Shown piece by piece: positions 15,853 through 24,088 of a stretch of DNA of 64,000 bases. The position numbers and the translations under genes were made by a program. A model generated the notes under the pieces. That model saw nothing but the letters and a program-made list of their open reading frames with translations. It was not told the origin of the DNA and made no database searches. The DNA comes from Prevotella sp. OH937_COT-195 (GTDB lineage Bacteria > Bacteroidota > Bacteroidia > Bacteroidales > Bacteroidaceae), in assembly GCF_003932845.1 (NCBI RefSeq), contig NZ_RQZH01000002.1, positions 62,001 to 126,000 of the forward strand. The letters run 5' to 3'. Numbering within the stretch: the first letter of the stretch is position 1; each line of letters begins with the position of its first letter.

Positions 15853-17628
15853 ATGAAGAAAAAAATCCAATTTAGTCTCGTATATAGAGACATGTGGCAG
15901 AGTTCGGGCAAGTTCCAGCCACGAAAGGATCAGTTGGAAAGAATAGCACCCGCCATAATAGACATGGGCGTATTCGACCGCGTGGAAACCAACGGTGGTG
16001 CTTTCGAGCAGGTAAATCTGCTGGCGGGCGAGAACCCTAACGATGCGGTGAGGGCTTTTTGTAAGCCTTTCAACGAGGTGGGAATAAAGACACACATGCT
16101 CGACCGCGGACTAAACGCACTGAGAATGTACCCCGTGCCGGACGATGTTCGCGAACTACAATACAAGGTGAAACACGCACAAGGCGTAGATATACCGAGA
16201 ATATTCTGCGGACTTAACGATACCCGCAACATAATACCATCGATAAAGTGGGCAAAGGCTGCCGGAATGACACCGCAGGCAACGCTCTGTATCACGACAA
16301 GTCCAGTGCATACGGTGGAATATTATACGGACATCGCAGACGAACTAATAGCCGCAGGAGCAGAAGAAATTTGCCTCAAAGACATGGCAGGAATCGGTCA
16401 GCCGGCAATGCTCGGTGCGCTTACAAAGTCTATCAAGACTAAACATCCCGACGTGATAATACAGTATCACGGACACTCGGGACCGGGTCTCTCGATGGCA
16501 AGCATACTCGAAGTGTGCAACAATGGAGGAGACGTAATAGACACTGCCATCGAACCGCTGTCGTGGGGCAAGGTTCACCCGGACATCATCTCGGTGCAGT
16601 CGATGTTGAAGAACGAGGGCTTCGAGGTGAAAGAGATAAATATGAACTCGTACATGCAGGCACGTTCGCTCACGCAAGAATTCATAGACGACTGGCTCGG
16701 ATATTTCATAAATCCGGGAAACAAGCACATGTCGTCGCTGCTGCTCGGCTGCGGACTCCCCGGAGGTATGATGGGCTCGATGATGGCAGACCTTGCAGGC
16801 ATGCACCGCACAATAAACTCCATACGTGTCAAGAAAGGGTTGCCCGAATATTCGACAGACGAACTGCTCGTGAAACTCTTCGACGAGGTGGCTTATGTAT
16901 GGCCGCGCGTGGGTTATCCGCCACTCGTTACGCCGTTCTCGCAATATACCAAGAACATCGCGCTTATGAACCTGCTTACCATTGAGCAAGGAAAGGGACG
17001 TTTCGTGATGATGGACGAGTCGATGTGGGGAATGATATTGGGCAAGTCGGGAAGAATACCCGGAGAGATTGCACCCGAACTCAAGGAACTCGCTGCAAAG
17101 CAAGGACGCGAGTTTACCACTGCCGACCCGCACACCCTCATACCGAACGCACTCGACGATTTCCGCAAAGAGATGGACGAGAACGGATGGGATTATGGCA
17201 AGGACGACGAAGAATTGTACGAACTTGCAATGCATCCGGAGCAGTATCGTGATTTCAAGAGCGGCATAGCAAAGAAACGTATGCTTGCCGACTTGCAGAA
17301 AGCAAAGGACGCAAAACTTGGTTCTTCGCTCTCGCCGGAGGAACTTTCAGCATTCAAGCATGCAAAGGCCGACGCACTGGTGGCTCCGGTGAAGGGACAG
17401 ATTTTCTACGAATTCAACGGCGACGGCGAGTGTGCACCATGTGTGGAACCGTTCATCGGTCAGCACTACAACGAAGGACAGCCGTTCTGCTACATACAGA
17501 CACCGTGGGGTGAGATTGAGACCATACCGGCAGCTCTTGGCGGAAAACTTGTCGAGGTTGTGGCAAAACAAGGAGCAAAGGTAAGCAAAGGTCAGACTCT
17601 TGCATACGTTGAGCGAGATCACGAGTAG
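15853..17628 (+). CDS. Oxaloacetate decarboxylase alpha/pyruvate carboxylase subunit B-like carboxyltransferase
   Basis: 591 residues. An N-terminal HMGL-like TIM barrel (~1-290) carries the carboxyltransferase signatures: RDMWQSS (metal-binding Asp), LKDMAGIGQP (the lysine carbamylated in the family, ~residue 177) and YHGHSGPG (HxH metal ligands, ~208-210). The PYC_OADA domain covers ~300-480. A biotinyl-type domain lies at ~515-590 (ADALVAPVKGQIFYEF ... GGKLVEVVAKQGAKVSKGQTLAYVE). Where the family has (A/V)MKM, this protein reads IQTPWGEIETIPA, with no lysine at the hairpin, so it cannot be biotinylated there. A separate biotin carrier would be needed; none is in the window. Confidence 0.88.
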   Translation: MKKKIQFSLVYRDMWQSSGKFQPRKDQLERIAPAIIDMGVFDRVETNGGAFEQVNLLAGENPNDAVRAFCKPFNEVGIKTHMLDRGLNALRMYPVPDDVRELQYKVKHAQGVDIPRIFCGLNDTRNIIPSIKWAKAAGMTPQATLCITTSPVHTVEYYTDIADELIAAGAEEICLKDMAGIGQPAMLGALTKSIKTKHPDVIIQYHGHSGPGLSMASILEVCNNGGDVIDTAIEPLSWGKVHPDIISVQSMLKNEGFEVKEINMNSYMQARSLTQEFIDDWLGYFINPGNKHMSSLLLGCGLPGGMMGSMMADLAGMHRTINSIRVKKGLPEYSTDELLVKLFDEVAYVWPRVGYPPLVTPFSQYTKNIALMNLLTIEQGKGRFVMMDESMWGMILGKSGRIPGEIAPELKELAAKQGREFTTADPHTLIPNALDDFRKEMDENGWDYGKDDEELYELAMHPEQYRDFKSGIAKKRMLADLQKAKDAKLGSSLSPEELSAFKHAKADALVAPVKGQIFYEFNGDGECAPCVEPFIGQHYNEGQPFCYIQTPWGEIETIPAALGGKLVEVVAKQGAKVSKGQTLAYVERDHE

Positions 17629-17679
17629 GAAGTTTTACACCGATTTCTCAAGTAAGAAGTAAGGTGTGGTCGTGAACAG

Positions 17680-17725
17680 AATTTGAGGGTATGCCGATGT
17701 TTATTTTTCGACATGCCCTCAAATT
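17680..17725 (+). terminator. Hairpin terminator after the carboxyltransferase gene
   Basis: AATTTGAGGGTATGCCG (17680-17696) pairs with CGACATGCCCTCAAATT (17709-17725), with one G-U and one mismatch. T/A-rich sequence follows. The remainder of 17726-18030 holds no recognisable gene. Confidence 0.65.
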
Positions 17726-18033
17726 TATTCATGGCAAGCGTACTTTCCTACTTTGTGAGAACTTTTACTCTCCATTATATATTTCATCACCGTAACACAC
17801 TGTCCGAATTTTGACATTGAGTTGCCCGACCTGTTCTTTCGTCAGTATTTGCTTTTCTTTTTGTCGAGCCGTATCCGTACTTGTAATATGGTTTCTCGCC
17901 GGCATGACATGGCTTTTAATGTTATGCGCGGATAAAATAATGATTCCTTGATGATAACATTTGCAATCGACAAGAAACATATTTATCGGCATGGAAAAGA
18001 TTGTCGCATGAGGGATTTCTGACAAATAATCAT

Positions 18034-18041
18034 TATCTTTG
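18034..18041 (+). promoter_or_regulatory. -7 box very close to the HD-gene start
   Basis: TATCTTTG ends only 5 nt before ATG 18047. Transcription would begin about at the start codon, implying a leaderless or near-leaderless mRNA. No convincing -33 element was found. Confidence 0.5.
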
Positions 18042-18046
18042 CAGGC

Positions 18047-18583
18047 ATGGACTATCAGGCTATAATAAACAAATATTACGGCGATGACAATGCTTTGCGG
18101 CATATACTTGTCGTACATAGTCGCGCAGTGGCAGACAAGGCATTGAGAATTGCGGATGCACACCCCGAACTTGACATTGACAAACGGTTTGTGGAGGAGG
18201 CTGCCATGCTTCACGACATAGGCATATTCCGCTGTGATGCTCCCGGCATAGAATGTCGCGGCACCGAGCCTTATATATGTCACGGGCATATCGGAGCCGA
18301 TCTGTTGCGTGACGAAGGATTTCCGAGACATGCAAGGGTATGCGAGCGGCACACCGGTGCGGGACTCTCGCTTGAAGAGATAGTGTCGCGCAACATACCG
18401 CTGCCTCACCTGTCGTTCCTCCCGGAGACAACGGAGGAAATATTGGTGTGCTATGCCGACAAATTCTTTTCGAAGACGCATCTCGAATACGAGAAAACCT
18501 TGGATGAGGCGGAACGCTCGATTGCCAAGTTCGGCAGGGAAGGGCTTATACGCTTCCGTCAATGGCGCAATATGTTCGATTAA
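18047..18583 (+). CDS. Small HD-domain phosphohydrolase
   Basis: A 178-residue cytosolic protein. The HD metal site is visible: HSRAVADKAL (first His, ~residue 24), AAMLHDIGIF (HD pair, ~55-56), HGHIGADLLR (~78-80) and ERHTGAGLS (~103). Such stand-alone HD proteins are metal-dependent phosphohydrolases or phosphodiesterases acting on nucleotides; the substrate is not predictable. It sits alone between the terminator at 17680 and the MITE-like repeat at 18665. The -7 box nearly abuts the start codon. Confidence 0.85.
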   Translation: MDYQAIINKYYGDDNALRHILVVHSRAVADKALRIADAHPELDIDKRFVEEAAMLHDIGIFRCDAPGIECRGTEPYICHGHIGADLLRDEGFPRHARVCERHTGAGLSLEEIVSRNIPLPHLSFLPETTEEILVCYADKFFSKTHLEYEKTLDEAERSIAKFGREGLIRFRQWRNMFD

Positions 18584-18664
18584 TATGTTACTTTACTTTA
18601 AATAAGTATTTGATTTTAGTAAATTTGCGTACAAGAGAATTTATGAGTATATGGAAGAATTTAC

Positions 18665-18857
18665 CCCAAATCTGTCATTAGACCGCATTTGCTTAGATTT
18701 GCTATTGCCGTTACGCTTCCCTACCGCTTTAGCCCGCTTGCTGACATCTGAGCAGCCATTACATCTCGACGCAGCCCGCTACGCCTTCGATGAAACGGCT
18801 GTACATCCGCTCAACAATCGAACAAAATCGGTTGAGGGTTCTAATGACCGATTTGGG
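18665..18857 (-). mobile_element. MITE-like element, copy A (193 bp)
   Basis: The ends are imperfect inverted repeats: CCCAAATCTGTCATTAGA at 18665 against TCTAATGACCGATTTGGG ending at 18857. Its reverse complement matches copy C (46431-46623) at about 183 of 193 positions by eye, with no gap. It has no transposase. A chance open frame (18651-18866) runs through it but follows the repeat, not codon use. It lies in the 510-bp gap between the HD gene and L31. Confidence 0.75.
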
Positions 18858-19000
18858 TTTAAATAAAAGTCCAATGGAAAAAATGAACTTTTCAATCTTC
18901 GGAACAGAGTTCTTCAAAAAGATATGATAATTTTGCATTTGCTGTTGGACTCTACAATCGGGTCAATTTATCGTGGCATTTCAAAAAAAGATGGTAAATG

Positions 19001-19032
19001 TTTGGCAGACTGTAGAATTATTAGTAATTTTG
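19001..19032 (+). promoter_or_regulatory. Promoter of the L31 gene
   Basis: TAATTTTG (19025-19032) is a -7 box with TTTGG at 19001-19005 upstream at ~20-bp spacing. The start codon is ~65 nt downstream. Confidence 0.65.
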
Positions 19033-19096
19033 CAGCCCGAACGTATCATAAACGTACAAGACAATTAATTACAAACAAAATAACAATTAAAAAGAA

Positions 19097-19354
19097 ATGA
19101 AAAAAGGTATTCATCCGGAAAATTATCGCCCCGTCGTATTCAAAGATATGTCCAACGGCGATATGTTCCTTTCAAAATCCACATGCAAGACTAATGAGAC
19201 TGTGGAATTTGAAGGAGAAACCTACCCTTTGGTAAAGTTGGAAATCTCAAGTACATCGCACCCGTTCTATACCGGTAAGAGTAAGCTCGTTGATACAGCA
19301 GGTCGTGTGGACCGCTTCATGAGCCGTTATTCAAAGAGCACTTCCAAGAAATAA
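19097..19354 (+). CDS. rpmE2: 50S ribosomal protein L31, type B (zinc-free)
   Basis: An 85-residue protein with the type B signature [19 protein letters not shown] and a C-terminal [13 protein letters not shown] ... [10 protein letters not shown]. The zinc-binding cysteines of type A L31 are absent apart from one Cys in KSTCKTNE. Zinc-free L31 can replace the zinc form when zinc is scarce; whether a zinc-type copy also exists lies outside this window. It has its own promoter (19025) and terminator (19390). Confidence 0.95.
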   Translation: MKKGIHPENYRPVVFKDMSNGDMFLSKSTCKTNETVEFEGETYPLVKLEISSTSHPFYTGKSKLVDTAGRVDRFMSRYSKSTSKK

Positions 19355-19389
19355 GTATATCCTATATTATATATAGGGAAAGATATAAG

Positions 19390-19437
19390 GACGCGTCAGG
19401 GTGTAGTTGCATATACACTCTGGTGCGTCTTGCTTTT
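19390..19437 (+). terminator. Terminator after the L31 gene
   Basis: GACGCGTCAGGGTGTA (19390-19405) pairs fully with TACACTCTGGTGCGTC (19414-19429), using three G-U pairs, and is followed by TTGCTTTT. The next gene begins 24 nt later, so its transcription must come from readthrough or a promoter inside this region. Confidence 0.75.
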
Positions 19438-19460
19438 AACGAACAAAAAGAACGTTCTAC

Positions 19461-20351
19461 ATGAATAAAATATTCACCTTCATAGTAATTGCTGTCATCA
19501 TGTTGTCGGGATGCGGAAGCGAAACAGACGACAACACACAGGGAGGAAACGAAGACGGTCGCAATGAGAACAAGAATATAGTGAGCGCAGGAAAACCATC
19601 TGAGATAACGAGACTTGAGTTCCCCCGACTTAAAGATGCAGGCAAGAATTTCGTAGTGGTACACAAGACAAACGATGCATACGGAGTGAACTTTGCTTTG
19701 GAGTGGGACATCGAAAAGAAATCGCAACGGTGGTCGTGTTACCAAATGCGTAAGGGATACAAAGGAAATGCAGGACGGTATGACACACAGCACGGCTATC
19801 CGTACGATCCTGTTCTTGAAGAGAAAGGTTACTATCTCGAAGGTGATTATTTCTATGGTTCGGGCTTCGACCACGGACATGTATGTCCATCGGCCGACCG
19901 ACAATACTCAAAAGAGGCCAACAAACAAACTTTCTATCTTAGCAACATGCAACCGCAATATAATAAATTTAATGCGGGAATATGGCAAAAACTCGAAAGC
20001 AGAATACGCAAGGCGTGGACTCCCTCGAACGATAAAGACATACTATATGTGTGTAAAGGCGGAACGATTGATAATGAGAATTACATTATAAAGCGCATTA
20101 AAGGCAAACTGATTGCGCCGAAATATTTTTTCTGCGCATTGCTGCTGCATAACTCAATGGGGTATCGTGCAATAGGTTTTTGGATGGAGAATACCGTTGA
20201 AGACCACACAAGTGACAACCTTAAGATGTATGTCAAGAGCATTGACGAACTGGAACAACTCACGGGAATAGATTTCTTTTGCAACTTGCCTGACAATATT
20301 GAGAATAAGGTCGAAGCGAATGTTTCAACAAAAGTATGGGGGTTGAATTGA
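19461..20351 (+). CDS. Lipoprotein DNA/RNA non-specific endonuclease (NUC1 family)
   Basis: 296 residues with a lipoprotein signal peptide (VIMLSGCGSE, lipobox Cys ~19) and an acidic Asn/Glu-rich linker. The beta-beta-alpha-metal nuclease core follows. The DRGH-type motif appears as GFDHGHVCPSADRQ (~residue 138), and the metal-binding Asn region as LSNMQPQYNKFNAGIWQKLE (~157-176). The Arg of DRGH is His here, a variation of the motif that keeps the general-base His. It should degrade extracellular DNA or RNA at the cell surface. It starts the run leading to the Wzi-like and Ugd genes, 60 nt before the Wzi start. Confidence 0.88.
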   Translation: MNKIFTFIVIAVIMLSGCGSETDDNTQGGNEDGRNENKNIVSAGKPSEITRLEFPRLKDAGKNFVVVHKTNDAYGVNFALEWDIEKKSQRWSCYQMRKGYKGNAGRYDTQHGYPYDPVLEEKGYYLEGDYFYGSGFDHGHVCPSADRQYSKEANKQTFYLSNMQPQYNKFNAGIWQKLESRIRKAWTPSNDKDILYVCKGGTIDNENYIIKRIKGKLIAPKYFFCALLLHNSMGYRAIGFWMENTVEDHTSDNLKMYVKSIDELEQLTGIDFFCNLPDNIENKVEANVSTKVWGLN

Positions 20352-20411
20352 TACTAAAAATGTTCGATGTACGTTAATGGTATCAAGACGGAAGCCGTCT
20401 GTTATGGATTT

Positions 20412-21974
20412 ATGAATAAAAGCATACTCATACTATTGATTTTAGCGGTAGCATCTGTCAACGCTTGGTCTCAGAAAAAAGAGGGAAGGCCGAAAGCCGG
20501 AAAGACAGATGAACCGGAATATAGGATTGAAGCGCAAGGGTCTTTCTCGCGGAATACCACACCTCTATGGCTTAATGCCAACAAATACGGATTAAGCAGT
20601 CTTGAAAGTAACAACGGATACATTCGGACTTCAGTGGAAAGACCGCTCCGCATAGATTCTGTAAAACGCTGGGGAGTGGGCTGCGGCATTGATGTTGTCG
20701 TACCGTTCAACTACACAAGCAAGTTTGTGGTACAGCAGGCATACGCCGAATTGCGATGGCTTAACGGCACACTCACCGTGGGGAGCAAGCACCATGAAAT
20801 GCAGATGAAAGACGGTACGCTGTCAAGTGGGTCGCAGACATTCGGAATAAATGCACGTCCGGTGCCACAGGTGAGACTGTCGTTACCCGAATATTGGGAA
20901 ATACCGCATACCCTAGGATGGCTGCATTTTAAAGGACACATAGCCTATGGTAAATTTACTGATGATAATTGGCAGCACGATTTCACGCGACGAAAAAAAC
21001 AATACACCGACGATGTGCTATATCACAGCAAGGCAGGATACTTGAAAGTAGGCAACGAAAATGCTTTCATACCTTTGTCGATAGAGGGCGGTTTGGAGAT
21101 GGCATCACAGTTTGGAGGCGTAAGATACAGACCGAGAAAAGATGGTACCCTTGATGTGTTGAAGAACTCCACCGGCTTTGATGCTTTTTGGCATGCTTTT
21201 GTTCCCGGTGGTAAAGATGCGGACGAGAATGTATATCGTAATGATGAAGGAAACAACGTGGGCTCGTGGCTGTTGCGAATAAATTATGATACCGATACAT
21301 GGCGACTCGGAATCTACACCGACAAGTATTTCGAGGATCATTCGGGAATGTTTCAATTAGACTACGACGGCTATGGAACAGGTGATGAATGGGACAAGAA
21401 AAAGAAGAGGCATTTCTTCGTTTATGAATTTAAAGACCATCTGCTTGGCATAGACTTACATTCTAAATACGACAAATGGCTGAATGCCGTGGTGCTGGAA
21501 TATGTATATTCAAAATATCAGAGCGGTCCTTTGTATCATGACCATACCCCCTCTTTGAAAGACCATGTGAGCGGTCGCGACAACTACTACAACCACCATA
21601 TCTTCCCCGGATGGCAACATTGGGGGCAGGTAATGGGAAATCCGCTATACCGCTCGCCAATATACAACAACGATGGAATAATCGAAGTTAAGGATAACCG
21701 CTTCGTGGCATTCCACCTCGGAGTGAGCGGTAAACCCAACGATAACCTCACATACCGTGTCATGGCGACATATCAAGAAGGATTGGGGACGTACAACTCG
21801 CCTTACACCAAGCCGCGCCACAACGTCAGTGTGCTTGCCGAAGCGACATACAAGTTCGGCAAAATGCGTGAAAGTTGGAGTGTGCGGGGTGCATTCGGTG
21901 CCGATATGGGCAGTCTGTTGGGGCATAACTATGGCGTACAGTTTACGATAAGCAAGACAGGATTGATAAAATAG
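20412..21974 (+). CDS. Capsule assembly Wzi-family outer-membrane protein
   Basis: 520 residues from ATG 20412, which begins a clean signal peptide (MNKSILILLILAVASVNAWS); an upstream ATG at 20367 would bury it. The mature protein has alternating amphipathic strands typical of a barrel and family-typical segments (FSRNTTPLWLNANKYGLSSL; QQAYAELRWLNGTLTVGSKHH). Wzi in E. coli is an outer-membrane lectin that holds capsule polysaccharide on the surface. The nearby UDP-sugar dehydrogenase gene supports a capsule or exopolysaccharide role. It is 9 nt upstream of the lipocalin-like gene. Confidence 0.85.
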   Translation: MNKSILILLILAVASVNAWSQKKEGRPKAGKTDEPEYRIEAQGSFSRNTTPLWLNANKYGLSSLESNNGYIRTSVERPLRIDSVKRWGVGCGIDVVVPFNYTSKFVVQQAYAELRWLNGTLTVGSKHHEMQMKDGTLSSGSQTFGINARPVPQVRLSLPEYWEIPHTLGWLHFKGHIAYGKFTDDNWQHDFTRRKKQYTDDVLYHSKAGYLKVGNENAFIPLSIEGGLEMASQFGGVRYRPRKDGTLDVLKNSTGFDAFWHAFVPGGKDADENVYRNDEGNNVGSWLLRINYDTDTWRLGIYTDKYFEDHSGMFQLDYDGYGTGDEWDKKKKRHFFVYEFKDHLLGIDLHSKYDKWLNAVVLEYVYSKYQSGPLYHDHTPSLKDHVSGRDNYYNHHIFPGWQHWGQVMGNPLYRSPIYNNDGIIEVKDNRFVAFHLGVSGKPNDNLTYRVMATYQEGLGTYNSPYTKPRHNVSVLAEATYKFGKMRESWSVRGAFGADMGSLLGHNYGVQFTISKTGLIK

Positions 21975-21983
21975 AAAACAAAC

Positions 21984-22439
21984 ATGAAGAAAAGAAACAT
22001 AATACATACACTCATGCTGTCGGCACTTTTTTGTGCATCGGCAATACTTGCGGGCTGCACGTTTGAAACTTCGGACAATGGGAAACTTGACGGTTACTGG
22101 CATATCGTGGCAGTAGATACGATTGCTACCGGCGGTACCTGCGATTTGTCACAGAAACGTTTGTTTTGGGGAGTGCAGGCAAAACTGATCAACATGAGCG
22201 ACCGCGACAATAATTTATACGATTTCTTGTTCCGTTTTGAGTATGCAAATATCACGCTGCGAGTCTATGCTCCGTTCGTAAACGACCGCCCCAAAGGGGA
22301 TACGCCTGTCGATGATGCCAACCTTCTGACACCTTTCGGCATCGAAACATTCGAACAGGTTTACAGAATCGAAATGCTGAAATCGAATAAAATGATACTT
22401 GCAACAGACAAATTGAAATTTCATTTCCATAAAATGTAA
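21984..22439 (+). CDS. Lipocalin-like lipoprotein
   Basis: A 151-residue lipoprotein (signal peptide to [11 protein letters not shown], lipobox Cys ~26). The mature part opens with [13 protein letters not shown], resembling the G-x-W start of lipocalin-like domains in Bacteroidota, and continues as ~8 short strands ending in [16 protein letters not shown]. The ligand is unknown. It lies 9 nt after the Wzi-like gene and 11 nt before ugd, so the four genes from 19461 to 23692 are probably one operon. Confidence 0.75.
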   Translation: MKKRNIIHTLMLSALFCASAILAGCTFETSDNGKLDGYWHIVAVDTIATGGTCDLSQKRLFWGVQAKLINMSDRDNNLYDFLFRFEYANITLRVYAPFVNDRPKGDTPVDDANLLTPFGIETFEQVYRIEMLKSNKMILATDKLKFHFHKM

Positions 22440-22450
22440 AAACAAAAAAC

Positions 22451-23692
22451 ATGAGAAAAATCGCAGTTGCCGGCACCGGATACGTCGGCCTTTCTATAGC
22501 AACGCTGCTCGCTCAGCACAACGATGTTACCGCGGTAGATGTGGTAAGCGAAAAAGTGGATATGGTAAACAACCGCCGGTCGCCGATAGTTGACCGCGAA
22601 TTGGAGGATTTCTTCGCCACAAAAGAACTCTGTCTGCATGCCACATGCGATGCCGAGGCAGCTTACCGCGATGCCGAGTATGTGGTTATTGCAACACCAA
22701 CCAACTATGACTCACAGATGGATTTCTTCGACACTTCGGCAGTAGAGACGGTTATACAACTGGTGCTTAAGGTAAATCCCGATGCCATAATGGTGATAAA
22801 GAGTACCATTCCGGTGGGATTCTGTGAACATGTACGCGAGAAATACAACTCACATAATATAATATTTGCACCGGAGTTTCTTCGTGAAAGTCGCGCCTTG
22901 TACGACAATCTTTATCCGTCGCGCATCATCGTAGGCACCGTAATGGACGATGAAAGACTTGTCGGTGTGGCACACGATTTCGCCGCGCTGTTGAAAGAAG
23001 GAGCGTTGAAGCCGGAAATAGAAACACTTTTCATGGGACTGACGGAGGCAGAGGCGGTAAAACTGTTTGCCAATACCTACCTCGCACTGCGCGTAAGTTA
23101 CTTCAATGAACTCGATACTTACGCCGAGATGAAAGGACTCGACACGGCATCCATAATAAAAGGAGTGTGTCTCGACCCGCGCATAGGCGACCAATACAAC
23201 AACCCGTCGTTCGGATACGGCGGATACTGTCTGCCGAAAGACACCAAACAACTGTTGGCAAACTACCGCGATGTGCCGGAAAACCTCATTGAGGCCATAG
23301 TGGAGAGCAACCGCACACGTAAAGATTTCATTGCCGACCGGGTGTTGAAGAAAGCGGGATACTACGACTATTACAACCGAGGCGATTTCTGCCCGACAGA
23401 AGAACGTTCGGTGGTTGTGGGAGTATATCGTCTCACAATGAAGAGCAACTCCGACAATTTCCGCCAGTCGAGCATTCAGGGAGTGATGAAGCGTATAAAG
23501 GCCAAAGGTGCACAAGTGATTATCTACGAACCGACGATTGACGACGGAAGCACATTCTTCGGCAGCAAGGTTGTCAACGACCTTGCAAAGTTCAAGCAGA
23601 TGAGCAACGCAATCATTGCCAACCGTTACGACACATTGCTCGACGATGTGCGTGATAAGGTATATACACGCGACATTTTCCGACGCGACTGA
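22451..23692 (+). CDS. ugd: UDP-glucose/nucleotide-sugar 6-dehydrogenase
   Basis: A 413-residue enzyme that oxidises UDP-glucose to UDP-glucuronate with two NAD+. The Rossmann start is [17 protein letters not shown] (~residues 5-21). A central helix carries [23 protein letters not shown]. The catalytic Cys is in [14 protein letters not shown] (~residue 260). The C-terminal UDP-binding domain is complete. It supplies uronic acid for surface polysaccharide, consistent with the Wzi-like neighbour. The specific sugar is inferred. Confidence 0.92.
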   Translation: MRKIAVAGTGYVGLSIATLLAQHNDVTAVDVVSEKVDMVNNRRSPIVDRELEDFFATKELCLHATCDAEAAYRDAEYVVIATPTNYDSQMDFFDTSAVETVIQLVLKVNPDAIMVIKSTIPVGFCEHVREKYNSHNIIFAPEFLRESRALYDNLYPSRIIVGTVMDDERLVGVAHDFAALLKEGALKPEIETLFMGLTEAEAVKLFANTYLALRVSYFNELDTYAEMKGLDTASIIKGVCLDPRIGDQYNNPSFGYGGYCLPKDTKQLLANYRDVPENLIEAIVESNRTRKDFIADRVLKKAGYYDYYNRGDFCPTEERSVVVGVYRLTMKSNSDNFRQSSIQGVMKRIKAKGAQVIIYEPTIDDGSTFFGSKVVNDLAKFKQMSNAIIANRYDTLLDDVRDKVYTRDIFRRD

Positions 23693-23966
23693 CAATCATA
23701 TCACGTCCTCCAAACCTTGAATTATAATGAAACAATAAGTACCAAGATTATTATTGCCGTCATCGTAATGTAGGCAGGAGTGCCGTTTACAAGTGCCGGT
23801 GTCTCTGTATTCGCTAAAAGTAAACAGTAAGAAAATCACGGGATCTTTGTTAATTATAACGGAAAGAATTTCAATATCAATGCCATGATGACATACAGTG
23901 TTCGGAGCGATTAATCAGATATGCCGAAGTTTGCGTGCCACGAGTCATCAGAATAAATAGTACAAC

Positions 23967-24012
23967 AACAATAATGTCGGGAGGCTGCATGCAGTTTCCC
24001 GACATTATTGTT
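23967..24012. terminator. Strong hairpin between ugd and the adhesin-like gene
   Basis: AACAATAATGTCGGGA (23967-23982) and TCCCGACATTATTGTT (23997-24012) form a perfect 16-bp stem with a 14-nt loop. It lies between convergent genes and could end either; T-rich sequence follows on the plus strand. The remaining 23693-23966 shows no gene. Confidence 0.6.
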
Positions 24013-24088
24013 TATAAAATCAATGAGTTCTTGTTGATTGTCTATACGCACGGAAACGTGTCTTGCAGCCCCGCTCGTCATGTTCGTA

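Noticed and set aside
17765..18562. Long minus-strand frame of 265 codons
   Set aside because: It overlaps the HD hydrolase gene, whose HD motifs are clear; the antisense product has no recognisable features.
18651..18866. Open frame of 71 codons on the plus strand
   Set aside because: It lies within MITE-like copy A; similar fragments appear in copies B and C and the frame tracks the repeat, not a conserved protein.
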